This document shows, one piece after another, positions 8,523 to 17,593 of a stretch of DNA of 47,355 bases; the first letter of the stretch is position 1, and every line of letters begins with the position of its first letter. This DNA comes from Loktanella salsilacus (GTDB lineage Bacteria; Pseudomonadota; Alphaproteobacteria; Rhodobacterales; Rhodobacteraceae). The DNA is taken from assembly GCF_900114485.1 (NCBI RefSeq), contig NZ_FOTF01000024.1, positions 1 to 47,355 of the forward strand, written 5' to 3'. The position numbers and the translations under genes were made by a program. Under the pieces are notes generated by a model. The model made no database searches, was not told where the DNA came from, and saw only the letters and a list, made by a program, of their open reading frames with translations.

Positions 8523-9233
8523 TCACTCCGGGTGAGTCATATAGGCGGTTTTGTCGCTTTTCGGGCGCGCCTCTTCGGGCATTTCGCCGGTGATCAGATA
8601 GATCACCTGCTCTGCCATATTGGTGGTCAGATCGCCCATGCGTTCGATGTTTTTCGCCATGAAATGCAGGTGCATACAGGCGGTGATGTTGCGCGGGTCT
8701 TCCATCATAAAGGTCAGGAATTCGCGGAACAGGGCGTTGTACATCTGGTCAACGTCTTGGTCATGCTGGCGCACATCCTCGGCCATCTGCACGTCGCCTT
8801 TGACGTAGGCATCAAGGGTGTCTTTCAGCATGCCCTGCACTTCGCGGGCCATGCGGCGCAAGGACGCCTCTGCCCCGGCGATGGGCGACATATCGACCAG
8901 AACGGACGTCCGCTTGGCCATGTTTTTCGCATAATCGCCAATGCGTTCCAGCGATGCCGCCAGACGCAGCACGGTAAGCAGCGAGCGCAGGTCTTTGGAT
9001 ACAGGGGCCCGCAGGGCGATTGTGCGGGCAGCGGCTTCGCTGATTTCCAGCTCTAGCGCGTCGATGACTTTGTCACCGGCGCGGACCTTTTGCGCCAGTT
9101 CCAGATCGCGCGTGGCAAGGCTTTCGGCAGCCTGCAGGATCGCGTCCTCGACCAGTCCGCCCATTTTCAGGATCAGCGTGGTGATCGCATCAAGATCGCG
9201 ATCATACGCCGAGGAGATGTGTTGTTCGTGCAT
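8523..9233 (-). CDS. phoU: Phosphate signalling protein PhoU
   Basis: This 236-residue all-helical protein consists of two PhoU domains, each with an acidic metal-cluster motif: RIGDYAKNMAKR in the first and RMGDLTTNMAEQ in the second. PhoU links the Pst transporter to PhoR, keeping the kinase inactive while phosphate is plentiful. The gene lies 12 bases after pstB and four before phoB. The N-terminus EQHISSAYDRDLDAI is typical of the family and supports the chosen start. Confidence 0.96.
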   Translation of the reverse strand: MHEQHISSAYDRDLDAITTLILKMGGLVEDAILQAAESLATRDLELAQKVRAGDKVIDALELEISEAAARTIALRAPVSKDLRSLLTVLRLAASLERIGDYAKNMAKRTSVLVDMSPIAGAEASLRRMAREVQGMLKDTLDAYVKGDVQMAEDVRQHDQDVDQMYNALFREFLTFMMEDPRNITACMHLHFMAKNIERMGDLTTNMAEQVIYLITGEMPEEARPKSDKTAYMTHPE

Positions 9234-9245
9234 GTCAGCCGCTCC

Positions 9246-10046
9246 TTACCCGATCCGGCCCGAGATATAGCTCTCGGTGCGGGGGTCTTCTGGGTTGGTG
9301 AAAATCTTGTCGGTTTCGCCGTATTCAACCATGTCGCCAAGGTGAAAGAACGCGGTCTTTTGACTGACACGCGCCGCCTGCTGCATGGAGTGCGTGACGA
9401 TGACGACGGAATAGTTCTGGCGCAGCTCGTCGATCAATTCCTCGACCTGCGCGGTAGCGATGGGGTCAAGGGCAGAGCAAGGCTCGTCCATCAGCAGCAC
9501 TTCGGGTTCGGTCGCCACAGCGCGGGCGATGCACAGACGCTGCTGCTGGCCGCCGGACAGGCCGGTGCCGGGTTCGTGCAGGCGGTCCTTGACCTCTTCC
9601 CAAATGGCGCCGCGGCGCAGGGCACGCTCTACGATCTCGTCCAGGTCGGTCTTGTTGCGGGACATGCCGTGGATTTTCGGACCGTAGGCCACGTTGTCAT
9701 AGATCGACTTGGGGAACGGGTTCGGCTTTTGAAACACCATGCCGACCTTGGCGCGCAGCTGCACGGGATCGACGCGGGGATCAGTGATGTCTTCGCCGTC
9801 GATTAGGATGTTGCCGGTCACGCGGGCGATGTCGATGGTGTCGTTCATGCGGTTGATGCACCGCAGGAACGTTGATTTGCCGCAGCCCGACGGGCCGATA
9901 AAGGCGGTGACGGTCTTGTCTGCAATTTCCACGCTGACGTTTTTGATGGCGTGCTTTTCGCCATAATATACGTTCACGTCGCGGGCAGAGATCTTGATGT
10001 CTTGGGTTCCGGTCATGGCCCTATCCATATGATACATATCTTCCAT
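9246..10046 (-). CDS. pstB: Phosphate ABC transporter ATP-binding protein PstB
   Basis: This 266-residue ATPase energises high-affinity phosphate import through PstA and PstC. Walker A is GPSGCGKST, the signature [14 protein letters not shown] and Walker [14 protein letters not shown]; the long Q-loop segment [14 protein letters not shown] is typical of PstB. I chose the ATG at 10046, which AAGGG precedes at good spacing and which lies ten bases after the pstA stop. An in-frame ATG at 10073 would overlap pstA by 17 bases and add nine residues without family support. Confidence 0.97.
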   Translation of the reverse strand: MEDMYHMDRAMTGTQDIKISARDVNVYYGEKHAIKNVSVEIADKTVTAFIGPSGCGKSTFLRCINRMNDTIDIARVTGNILIDGEDITDPRVDPVQLRAKVGMVFQKPNPFPKSIYDNVAYGPKIHGMSRNKTDLDEIVERALRRGAIWEEVKDRLHEPGTGLSGGQQQRLCIARAVATEPEVLLMDEPCSALDPIATAQVEELIDELRQNYSVVIVTHSMQQAARVSQKTAFFHLGDMVEYGETDKIFTNPEDPRTESYISGRIG

Positions 10047-10056
10047 TTCAGCACCC

Positions 10057-11412
10057 TTACCAGCGGCGTTCAAAGCGGCGGCGCAGAATGATCGCCACCG
10101 TATTCATAATCAGCAAGAACACCAACAACGTGATGATGGCCCCCTGCGCACGTTCGACGAAGGCGGGGTCAGCGCGCTGCGTCCAGTTGTAGACCTGCAC
10201 CGGCAGGGCCGCGGCGGGGTCGAACAGACCCTCTGGCGGCGCACCCGGGAAGTCGCGCACGAAGGCAACCATGCCGATCAGCAGCAAGGGCGCGGTTTCA
10301 CCCAGCGCCTGCGCCAGACCAAGGATCGTGCCGGTCAGGATACCGGGCAGCGCCAAGGGCAGGACGTGGTGGAACACGGTCTGCATCTTGGACGCGCCAA
10401 TGCCAAGCGCGGCAGAGCGGATCGACGGCGGCACGGATTTCAGCGAGGCCCGCGTTGCGATGATAATCGTCGGCAGCGTCATCAGGGTCAGCACAAGGCC
10501 GCCCACGATGGGCGCGGATTTGGGCAGGCCTGCAAAGTTGATGAAAATCGCAAGGCCAAGGATACCGAACACAATCGACGGCACAGCGGCAAGGTTGGCG
10601 ATGTTGACCTCGATAATATCGGTCCAGCGGTTCTTGGGCGCGAATTCCTCTAGGTAGATGCTGGCCGCGACGCCGATGGGCAGGGCCAGAACCAGCACGA
10701 CCATCATCATGTAAAGCGAGCCGATGATCGCGACGCCAAGACCTGCGGCCTCTGGCCGGTTTTCCGATGCGTCGGCGTTGGTCAGAAAGTCCCAGTTGAA
10801 CTTGGTGCGCAGCACGCCCGCGTCTTTGAGCTGGTCAGCCAGTTGCAACTGCTCTGGCGTCACGTTGCTGTCCAGTTCGGCCGAGGCCATGGTCACGCGG
10901 CCTTTGAAATAGCCGTCGATGCGCCCGCCAGCGAGGAAGTCAAACGACACGGTGTCGCCGATTTCCTCTGGGTTGGCCAAAACATAGCGGCGCAGCTGGG
11001 CCGACCCTTCGGGAGAGATCAGCTCTGCCGCGGTCTTGGGTGTCATGCCTTCGACGCCGATGTTGTCTTTCTCGAAAACCGTCTCGAACGCCTGTTGGAT
11101 CAGCGGCGCGTAGCCAAAGGTCGATACCTTGGCGATATCCTCGATCGCGCCGGTGCCTTTTTTGTCCAGCTTGGCCGGGTCCAGATAGATGTCCATCGTG
11201 ATGAACGTCTGGCGGAACGCGGACGAGCCGTTGATCAGCACAGAGGCCAGCAAGGTCACCAGTGCCAGCACCGCGATCCCGATGGCCAGCACGCCATAAA
11301 GGCGAAAGCGCTTTTCAGCGGCGTTGCGTTTCTTGGTGCGGGCGTCTTGCACCATCAGCGATGTTTTCTTGCGCGGGCCGGGGGCCGCGCCTGTGGTGTT
11401 CAGGTCGGTCAT
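10057..11412 (-). CDS. pstA: Phosphate ABC transporter permease PstA, long alphaproteobacterial form
   Basis: At 451 residues it exceeds the roughly 300 of E. coli PstA. The first membrane helix (about 43-65) is followed by a periplasmic domain of some 150 residues, DUF3333-like, before the permease core. The core carries [13 protein letters not shown] and the EAA-type loop [21 protein letters not shown]. It forms the channel with PstC. The start overlaps the pstC stop by four bases. The role of the periplasmic insertion is unknown; contact with PstS is a reasonable guess. Confidence 0.94.
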   Translation of the reverse strand: MTDLNTTGAAPGPRKKTSLMVQDARTKKRNAAEKRFRLYGVLAIGIAVLALVTLLASVLINGSSAFRQTFITMDIYLDPAKLDKKGTGAIEDIAKVSTFGYAPLIQQAFETVFEKDNIGVEGMTPKTAAELISPEGSAQLRRYVLANPEEIGDTVSFDFLAGGRIDGYFKGRVTMASAELDSNVTPEQLQLADQLKDAGVLRTKFNWDFLTNADASENRPEAAGLGVAIIGSLYMMMVVLVLALPIGVAASIYLEEFAPKNRWTDIIEVNIANLAAVPSIVFGILGLAIFINFAGLPKSAPIVGGLVLTLMTLPTIIIATRASLKSVPPSIRSAALGIGASKMQTVFHHVLPLALPGILTGTILGLAQALGETAPLLLIGMVAFVRDFPGAPPEGLFDPAAALPVQVYNWTQRADPAFVERAQGAIITLLVFLLIMNTVAIILRRRFERRW

Positions 11413-12869
11413 TCGTACTGCTCCCGGTATTTGCGCACGATAACCAGTGCGATGATGTTCAGCCCCAGCGTCACGACGAACAGCGACAGGCCAAGGGCAA
11501 AGGCAACAAGGGTTTCAGGGGATGCAAATTCCGTATCGCCGGTCAGCTGGCTGACGATTTTCACGGTGATGGTTGTCATCGCCTCGAACGGGTTGGCGCT
11601 GATCTTGGCCGCGGCCCCTGCCCCCAGCACGACGATCATCGTCTCGCCAATGGCGCGGCTGGCGGCCAGCAGGATCGCACCGACAATGCCGGGCAGCGCG
11701 GCAGGCAGGATCACCTTGCGCACAGTTTCCGAATGGGTCGCGCCCAGCCCCGACGATCCGTCACGCATCGCCTGCGGCACGGCGTTGATGACGTCATCGG
11801 ACAGCGACGACACGAAGGGGATCAGCATGATGCCCATCACGACGCCAGCGGTCATGACGGAAGAGGACGAATTGCCAAGGCCCAAGGGCTGCGCAAAGTA
11901 ATCGCGCAGCAAGGGGCCGACGGTGACAAGGGCGAACAGACCGTAGACGATGGTGGGGATACCGGCCAGCACCTCGATTGCGGGTTTGACAAAGGACCGC
12001 ACCAACGGGCTTGCGTATTCCGCCGTATATATCGCCGCCATCAGGCCAATCGGCACCGCAAACAGCAGCGCGATAAAGGACACGTACAGCGTGCCCCACA
12101 GCAGCGGCAGGATGCCAAGGTCAGAGCCGCCACGGAACTGCGGGTTCCACGTCATGGAGAAGAAGAAGTCTTTCGCCGGATACAGCTGAAAGAAGTGATA
12201 GGTCTCGAACACCAGCGACAGCACGATGCCCACGGTTGTCAGGATCGCGATGCTGGAACAGGCGATCAGCAGCAGCTTGATCGCGTATTCCGACACGTTG
12301 CGAGCGCGGTATTCTGGGTTGATGCGGGTATAGGCATAAGCCGCCCCGGCCAGACTGGCGATAATCACCAGCACCGTGCGGATCAGGTTCATCGTATCGG
12401 TGGTGCCGCGATAGCTTTTGGCAGCCTCGAACACGCTGCGGTTCACGTCCGACCCCAGCGCCACGCCGACACCGGCCAGCAGCTTGCGCACGTCGACTTC
12501 TTGCGCGTCCATGGTGGCGATGTCCGCCTCGCTTTGGCCGCCGATGGCGACCAGCGTGTCGATGCCACCTGAAATGCGGCGCACATCGGCCATCACCAGA
12601 TCGCGCGAACTGCCCGCCGCGATATCAGCGGTGTCAATCAGACCAGAGGTGCGGTTTTCAACATAAAAAGGTTGCGCCAGCATCCAGACCACCAGCAACA
12701 GCAAGGCGGGGGCGGCAGCGAAAATAAAGACGGTTTGCCCGTAATAGCCGGGCAGCGAATGCAGCTTGCGCGGGTCGCCCCCTGCAGTGGCCAGTGCGCG
12801 GCGCCGTCCCACGACAAAGCCAGCAAAGGCGATCAGGACGACGATAAGAAAGACAAGACCGGCGCTCAT
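11409..12869 (-). CDS. pstC: Phosphate ABC transporter permease PstC, long form
   Basis: This 486-residue permease has an N-terminal helix near residues 1-20 and a second near 45-65. A periplasmic segment of about 100 residues follows, then further helices and a C-terminal core with IYTAEYASPLVRSFVKP, LAGIPTIVYGLFAL and the EAA-type loop GLGATHSETVRKVILPAALP. It partners PstA, which has a matching periplasmic insertion. A terminator-like hairpin separates it from pstS, so its expression is probably lower than that of the binding protein. Confidence 0.94.
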   Translation of the reverse strand: MSAGLVFLIVVLIAFAGFVVGRRRALATAGGDPRKLHSLPGYYGQTVFIFAAAPALLLLVVWMLAQPFYVENRTSGLIDTADIAAGSSRDLVMADVRRISGGIDTLVAIGGQSEADIATMDAQEVDVRKLLAGVGVALGSDVNRSVFEAAKSYRGTTDTMNLIRTVLVIIASLAGAAYAYTRINPEYRARNVSEYAIKLLLIACSSIAILTTVGIVLSLVFETYHFFQLYPAKDFFFSMTWNPQFRGGSDLGILPLLWGTLYVSFIALLFAVPIGLMAAIYTAEYASPLVRSFVKPAIEVLAGIPTIVYGLFALVTVGPLLRDYFAQPLGLGNSSSSVMTAGVVMGIMLIPFVSSLSDDVINAVPQAMRDGSSGLGATHSETVRKVILPAALPGIVGAILLAASRAIGETMIVVLGAGAAAKISANPFEAMTTITVKIVSQLTGDTEFASPETLVAFALGLSLFVVTLGLNIIALVIVRKYREQYE

Positions 12870-12891
12870 GGCTGTTCCATTCGTTAGGCAG

Positions 12892-12923
12892 AAAAACGGG
12901 CGCCGCCAGATGTGGCAGCGCCC
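12892..12923 (-). terminator. Rho-independent terminator or attenuator between pstS and pstC
   Basis: Read on the minus strand, GGGCGC-T-GCCA pairs with TGGC-G-GCGCCC around a short loop and is followed by GTTTTTC. It begins 16 bases after the pstS stop and ends before pstC. Partial termination here would give more PstS than membrane components, the usual stoichiometry for binding-protein transporters. Confidence 0.75.
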
Positions 12924-12938
12924 GCAGGTTTCGTTAGA

Positions 12939-13967
12939 TTATTCCAGCGGACCCATTGGGGTCTCAGCTGCGACCATTTCCTGAACCATGGCCAGCTCTG
13001 GATCGGACACCAGACCGTAGGCCGCCAGCGGGCCATCGGGGCCAGCCATGTCATCGGACACAAAGAATTCGACGTATTCTTTCAGGCCGGGGATCACGCC
13101 CAGGTGTGCGTTCTTGACGTAAAAGTACAGCGGACGGGACACAGGGTAGTCGCCCGATGCTACAGATTCAGTCGTTGGGACAACACCGTCCATCGTTGCG
13201 ACCTGCAACTTGTCGGTGTTGTTCTCGTAGAAGGACAGACCGAACACGCCGACAGCTTCGGGGTTGGCCGCCAGACGGGCCAGTGTTTCGGTGTAGTCGC
13301 CGTCGATGTCCACGGACACGCCGTCGGTGCGCAGCATGTTGCAGCCGTCTTCGTCGCCAGCAGCCTCAAACGCTGCGGCAGCGCCAGTGGCTTCACAGCC
13401 AGCCGCGATGACCTTTTCGTCGAACACTTCACGGGTGCCGTGCTTGGTGCCGGGGATGAAGGCCAGGATGTCCTGCGCGGGCAGCTCGGCGTTCACGTCG
13501 GACCATGCAGCGTTCGGGTTCGCAACCAGTGCGCCATCAACCATGACCTGAGCGGCCAGAGCGTTATACCAATCGGACGGCGTGAAAGCGAAGGCCGGGC
13601 CGTTGATGTCGGAGGCAAAGACGATACCGTCATAGCCGAAACGGACTTCCATGACTTCGGTCACGCCGTTTGCGGTGCAGGTGTCGATGTCCGACTGCTT
13701 GATCCGAGAGGAGCTGTTGGCGATGTCGATGGTGTTTTCGCCCACGCCTTCGCACAGCGCCTTGCGGCCAGCGCCAGAGCCGCCGCCTTCGACAACGGGT
13801 GTCGGGAAATCAAAGTTTTCGCCAAATGCCTCGGCAACGATGGTGGCATAGGGCAGCACGGTGGAGGAACCGGCAATCTGTACGTTATCGCGGGACTGGG
13901 CGACGCCAGCAGTGGCAGTGACGGCAGTGATCGCAAAGGCAGAGGTCGCGATTTTCATGAAAGACAT
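12939..13967 (-). CDS. pstS: Phosphate-binding periplasmic protein PstS
   Basis: This 342-residue protein has a signal peptide: MSFMKIATSAFAITAVTAT runs into a cleavage region near GVAQS. The mature protein starts with the PstS-type segment VQIAGSSTVLPYATIVAEAF, and the second phosphate-contacting stretch GGGSGAGRKALCEG follows. It captures phosphate in the periplasm and passes it to PstCA. The gene is first behind a strong Pho box match 83 bases upstream, and AGGAGC precedes the ATG. Cys residues occur as likely disulfide partners (CEGVG, CTANG, CEATG, CNMLR). Confidence 0.95.
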   Translation of the reverse strand: MSFMKIATSAFAITAVTATAGVAQSRDNVQIAGSSTVLPYATIVAEAFGENFDFPTPVVEGGGSGAGRKALCEGVGENTIDIANSSSRIKQSDIDTCTANGVTEVMEVRFGYDGIVFASDINGPAFAFTPSDWYNALAAQVMVDGALVANPNAAWSDVNAELPAQDILAFIPGTKHGTREVFDEKVIAAGCEATGAAAAFEAAGDEDGCNMLRTDGVSVDIDGDYTETLARLAANPEAVGVFGLSFYENNTDKLQVATMDGVVPTTESVASGDYPVSRPLYFYVKNAHLGVIPGLKEYVEFFVSDDMAGPDGPLAAYGLVSDPELAMVQEMVAAETPMGPLE

Positions 13968-14049
13968 TTGTTGCTCCTGTCAAACTTCATGGGCTGCACC
14001 TTTTTGCGCAGCCGCTGCCGATCACCTAGGACCCGGCGACTACGCTTTT

Positions 14050-14078
14050 GTGACACTATTGTAAAAGTTATATGACAG
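14050..14078 (-). promoter_or_regulatory. Pho box (three 11-bp-spaced half-sites) upstream of pstS
   Basis: On the minus strand the sequence runs CTGTCAT-ATAA-CTTTTAC, then AATA-GTGTCAC. The first 18 bases fit the PhoB consensus of two CTGTCAT-like repeats separated by four A/T bases, and a third repeat continues with the same 11-base period. It lies 83-111 bases before the pstS start, which places PhoB correctly for activation. Confidence 0.85.
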
Positions 14079-14084
14079 CCGGAA

Positions 14085-14103
14085 AGCTGACGTTTCGTCA
14101 GCT
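14085..14103. repeat. Perfect 8-bp inverted repeat with 3-base loop between phoR and pstS
   Basis: AGCTGACG-TTT-CGTCAGCT is a perfect palindrome seven bases upstream of the Pho box with respect to pstS and 93 bases beyond the phoR stop. No T-run follows on either strand, so it is more like an operator or a processed 3' hairpin than a terminator. Confidence 0.5.
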
Positions 14104-14195
14104 ATATAGTGTATGGGCATTTCGGCATGCGCATATCTAGTCAGCCCCGCAAGCGCAGGGGGATGAAATTCACAAATCGTTAAGGAATCAGCGGG

Positions 14196-15224
14196 TTATG
14201 ACTGTGGCAGTATGACAGTGAACGTCGTGCCCTGCCCCAAAGCGCTTTTAATCAGCAACCGGCCCCGGTGGCGATTAATGATGTGTTTCACAATCGCAAG
14301 GCCAAGACCGGTGCCGCCAAGCGCCCGGCTGCGGTGCGTATCGACGCGGTAGAATCGCTCTGTCAGGCGCGGAATGTGGTGCTGGGCGATTCCCGGGCCC
14401 CGGTCCTGCACGTGCACAGCAATGCCTTTGGCGTGTAGCGCGTTATGCTGGGCCGGCGCATCCAGCGTGACCGTCAGGGTGCCGCCCGTGCCGCCATATT
14501 TCACAGCGTTTTCGATCAGGTTGCCAAAGACCTGCCGCAGCTGGTTCGTATCGCCCAACACGCTGGCCCCAGCGGTGTCATCGGTCAAGGTTACCTTCAC
14601 CTGCGCCGCTGCAATCACCGGTTCCAGATCCGCCAGTGTCGCGGCCACCAGTGCGCCAATGGCGATGGCCTGAATAGGACGCTGACGCTCGCCTTCTTCT
14701 ACGCGGGACAGCGACAGCAGGTCATCGACCAACTGGGTCATCCGCGCGCTTTCCCGTTCCATGATGCCAAGGAACCGCTCGCGGGCGGCGGCGTCATTGC
14801 GGGCGGCGCCGCGCAGGGTTTCGATAAAGCCCTGCAAGGCGGTCAAAGGCGTGCGCAATTCGTGGCTGACGTTGGCCACGAAATCGCGGCGGAACTGGCT
14901 GACCTCTTCTGCAGCGGTGCGATCCTCGAACGTCAGAACGATACGCCCTGCGTCGGGAATCACATGCACCGCCCAAGTCGTATCCCGCGCCCCGTCCCGG
15001 CCCAGCCAGCGCGTCTGCACCGCTTGGCCCGTGCGCATCGCGGTTTCAATCGCCTCGAGCGTTACAGGTTGACGCAGCGCGCTGATGAAATGCCGCCCCT
15101 TGATATGTTCGCCCAGCACTGCCGCCAGCGCCGGGCTAAGCCCTGCGACGATCTGGTTTTCGTCGATCAGCATCACCGGAAACGGCAGGGCGGACACGGG
15201 GATGGTGGCGGCACTCATGGGCAT
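14196..15224 (-). CDS. phoR: Phosphate regulon sensor kinase PhoR, apparently without membrane segments
   Basis: The protein of 342 residues opens with a PAS-like region (about 10-105: FPVMLIDENQIVAGLSPAL). A HisKA domain follows with His121 in FVANVSHELRTPL, then an HATPase domain with N-box NLIENAVKYGG, DRGPGIA and GGTGLGLAIVKHI. It phosphorylates PhoB when phosphate is low. No hydrophobic helix long enough to span the membrane is visible, unlike E. coli PhoR. The start is nine bases after the preceding enzyme gene, so phoR is part of a housekeeping operon and is not behind the Pho box. Confidence 0.9.
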   Translation of the reverse strand: MPMSAATIPVSALPFPVMLIDENQIVAGLSPALAAVLGEHIKGRHFISALRQPVTLEAIETAMRTGQAVQTRWLGRDGARDTTWAVHVIPDAGRIVLTFEDRTAAEEVSQFRRDFVANVSHELRTPLTALQGFIETLRGAARNDAAARERFLGIMERESARMTQLVDDLLSLSRVEEGERQRPIQAIAIGALVAATLADLEPVIAAAQVKVTLTDDTAGASVLGDTNQLRQVFGNLIENAVKYGGTGGTLTVTLDAPAQHNALHAKGIAVHVQDRGPGIAQHHIPRLTERFYRVDTHRSRALGGTGLGLAIVKHIINRHRGRLLIKSALGQGTTFTVILPQS

Positions 15225-15233
15225 GGTCGGGCC

Positions 15234-16430
15234 TTACGCGCCTTTGCTGGCGGCGGCGACGGCGGCGCCAAGTTCGCTGATCAGCAGATCCGCGTCCTCT
15301 ACGCCGACGGACACGCGGAAAAACCCTTCGGTGATCCCCAGCGCGGCGCGGCCTTCTGGCGTCAGGCCGCGGTGCGACGACGACGGCGGGTGCGACAGCG
15401 TGGTGCCAATGTCGCCCAGCGTTGGGGCAAAGGCGATATCAGGGGCCGCGCGGGTCAACAGGTTCGCCGCCTCGCGCCCGCCATGCAGGGCAAAGGACAC
15501 CATATTGCCGCCCTGCCCGCCCAGCAGCGCCACCGCGCGGTTGTGGTCCGGGTGATCGGAGCGGGTCGGATACAGCACCTTTGCCACGCCCGGCATATCC
15601 GCCAACGCATCGGCCAGCCTGCGCGCGTTATCCTGCGCCGCGCGGTGGCGCAGATGGAACGAATGCAGGCCGCGCTCCGCCAGCCAACAATCAAACGGGC
15701 TGGGCGTCAGGCCCCATGTGACATTGGCGTCATTGATCTGGCGGCGCAGGTCTGGGTCTTGCGTCGCGACATAACCCAGCGTGGCGTCCGAATGGCCGGC
15801 CAGTAGCTTTGTCACCGAATGCACGGTAATATCCGCGCCAGCGGCCAGCGGCAGGTATGCGGCAGGCGTGGTAAAGGTGTTGTCGACGACGACCAGAATG
15901 CCGCGCGCCTTTGCCATGGCGATGATGCCTTCCATATCCGCGACGCGGATGGTGGGGTTGGACACCACTTCGACAAGGATCATGCGGGTGTTGGGGCGGA
16001 TCGCCGCCTCCATCGCGCTGGCATCCGTGGGATCGGCCAAGGATGTCTCAATCCCCAAGCGCGGCAGGTCTTGCGCCATCAGACGCAGACTGCGGCCATA
16101 CAGCTGATCGCCGCCCAGCACGTGATCGCCCGCCTTCAGCAGGCCCAGAAACACCGCGCCAATCGCCGACATGCCAGAGCCGGTGATGATCCCGCCGCCG
16201 GACGCCGGATCGACGCCTTCAAGCATGTCGATCTTTTCGGCCAGCACTTCGGCGTTAGGATGTCCTTCACGCGCATAGGTGTAGCCAGATGCATCCGCAT
16301 ACTGCGCATCCAGCGCGTCGGGATCGGGGCTGCTGTACACGACGGATGGCTGCAGCGGTGTCACAACAGGACGTGACACGGACGTCGGCCAGCCGGTGCG
16401 GCGAACGATAGACTTCAAAGGGGCTTTCAT
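15234..16430 (-). CDS. PLP-dependent trans-sulfuration-family enzyme
   Basis: This 398-residue Cys/Met metabolism PLP enzyme has the cofactor-binding Lys208 in HSVTKLLAGHSD, the ring-binding Asp183 in VVDNTFTTP, and the N-terminal active-site Tyr and Arg in YTYAREGHPN. Its C-terminal motif LSHPPSSSHRGL corresponds to the family's substrate-binding segment. Cystathionine gamma-synthase, O-acyl-homoserine sulfhydrylase and cystathionine lyase share these motifs, so the reaction cannot be fixed by eye. The start overlaps the previous stop by one base. Confidence 0.88.
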   Translation of the reverse strand: MKAPLKSIVRRTGWPTSVSRPVVTPLQPSVVYSSPDPDALDAQYADASGYTYAREGHPNAEVLAEKIDMLEGVDPASGGGIITGSGMSAIGAVFLGLLKAGDHVLGGDQLYGRSLRLMAQDLPRLGIETSLADPTDASAMEAAIRPNTRMILVEVVSNPTIRVADMEGIIAMAKARGILVVVDNTFTTPAAYLPLAAGADITVHSVTKLLAGHSDATLGYVATQDPDLRRQINDANVTWGLTPSPFDCWLAERGLHSFHLRHRAAQDNARRLADALADMPGVAKVLYPTRSDHPDHNRAVALLGGQGGNMVSFALHGGREAANLLTRAAPDIAFAPTLGDIGTTLSHPPSSSHRGLTPEGRAALGITEGFFRVSVGVEDADLLISELGAAVAAASKGA

Positions 16431-16951
16431 CAGATTTCTTTCAAATCGCGGGCAAAACGCGCCGCATTTTCGCTGTAATGAATGGCAGACGCACGCAGGC
16501 CGTCAATCGCCCGCTGGTCTAGGTCGCGCACCACCTTGCCCGGCGCGCCCATCACAAGGCTGCCGTCGGGGATGACTTTGCCTTCGGTGATCAGCGCGCC
16601 TGCGCCAATCAGGCAGTTTTCGCCAATCACGGCGCCGTTCAGCACCGTCGCGCCCATGCCGATCAGGCTGTTCGCGCCAATGGTGCAGCCGTGCAGCATG
16701 GCCTTGTGGCCAATGGTGCAGCCCGCGCCAATGGTCAGCGGAAAGCCCATGTCGGTGTGCAGCACGCAGTTTTCCTGAATGTTGCTGCCAGCACCGACCT
16801 GTATCAGTTCGTTGTCGCCGCGCAGCACGGCGCCGAACCAAACGCTACTGCCCGGCTCTAGCCGGACGCGGCCCATGACTTGCGCATTGGGGGCAACCCA
16901 AGCGTCATCGGCCAGCGACGGTGTCAGTTCGCCTAGGGCATAGATGGTCAT
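16430..16951 (-). CDS. Gamma-type carbonic anhydrase-like hexapeptide-repeat protein
   Basis: This 173-residue protein is a left-handed beta-helix built from repeats such as CTIGHKAML and [16 protein letters not shown]. Three histidines, His65 (VLHTD), His82 (IGHKA) and His87 (LHG), match the zinc ligands of gamma carbonic anhydrases. A C-terminal helix begins near residue 145. Members of the YrdA/PaaY branch vary in activity; hydration of CO2 or a thioesterase role are both possible. The gene overlaps gmk by four bases. Confidence 0.88.
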   Translation of the reverse strand: MTIYALGELTPSLADDAWVAPNAQVMGRVRLEPGSSVWFGAVLRGDNELIQVGAGSNIQENCVLHTDMGFPLTIGAGCTIGHKAMLHGCTIGANSLIGMGATVLNGAVIGENCLIGAGALITEGKVIPDGSLVMGAPGKVVRDLDQRAIDGLRASAIHYSENAARFARDLKEI

Positions 16952-17589
16952 TCGCCGCGCTCCTCAAATTCGCTTTGCAGGGTCCGGACGTGGTCCAGCA
17001 GGTCGGGTTGCTGCGCGCGGCGCAGACGTTCGGCGCTGATGATGGTGCGCAGTTTGTCTTCGGTCGCGTCCAGATCGTCGTTCACAAGGACATAGTCGTA
17101 ACCGTCCCAATGGCTGATCTCGTCCCAGCTTTTCTGCATCCGCTTGGTGATGGTTTCTGCGTCATCCTGCCCGCGCCCGACAAGGCGGCGGTGCAGTTCG
17201 GTGATCGACGGCGGCAGGATAAATATCGATAAAACAGCGTCTTGCAGGTCGGAGTTGCTGATCTGCTGCGCGCCTTGCCAGTCCACATCGAACAGCACAT
17301 CGCGCCCCGCCTCGATCGCCTTTTGCACGGGCGCTTTGGGGCTGCCGTAGTAGTTGCCGAACACCCGCGCATGTTCCAGCATGCCGCGATCATCGACGAG
17401 TTTGCGAAAGGCCGGCTCGTCTACGAAATGATAGTCGGTGCCATCCACTTCGCCTGCCCGCGGTGCGCGGGTCGTGGCCGAGACGGAAAAGGACAGCGTG
17501 TCATCCCAGGCCATCAGGCGTTTCGCCAAGGTCGATTTGCCAGCGCCGGACGGCGACGACAGGATCACTAAAAGGCCGCGTCTTGCCAA
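16948..17589 (-). CDS. gmk: Guanylate kinase
   Basis: This 213-residue protein phosphorylates GMP to GDP with ATP. The P-loop is [10 protein letters not shown] (11-20). GMP-binding residues lie in [20 protein letters not shown], the Walker B-like segment is [14 protein letters not shown], and the arginine lid follows ([12 protein letters not shown]). Length is normal. It lies four bases after yicC, a gene neighbourhood common in proteobacteria. Confidence 0.97.
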   Translation of the reverse strand: MARRGLLVILSSPSGAGKSTLAKRLMAWDDTLSFSVSATTRAPRAGEVDGTDYHFVDEPAFRKLVDDRGMLEHARVFGNYYGSPKAPVQKAIEAGRDVLFDVDWQGAQQISNSDLQDAVLSIFILPPSITELHRRLVGRGQDDAETITKRMQKSWDEISHWDGYDYVLVNDDLDATEDKLRTIISAERLRRAQQPDLLDHVRTLQSEFEERGE

Positions 17590-17593
17590 GGGG

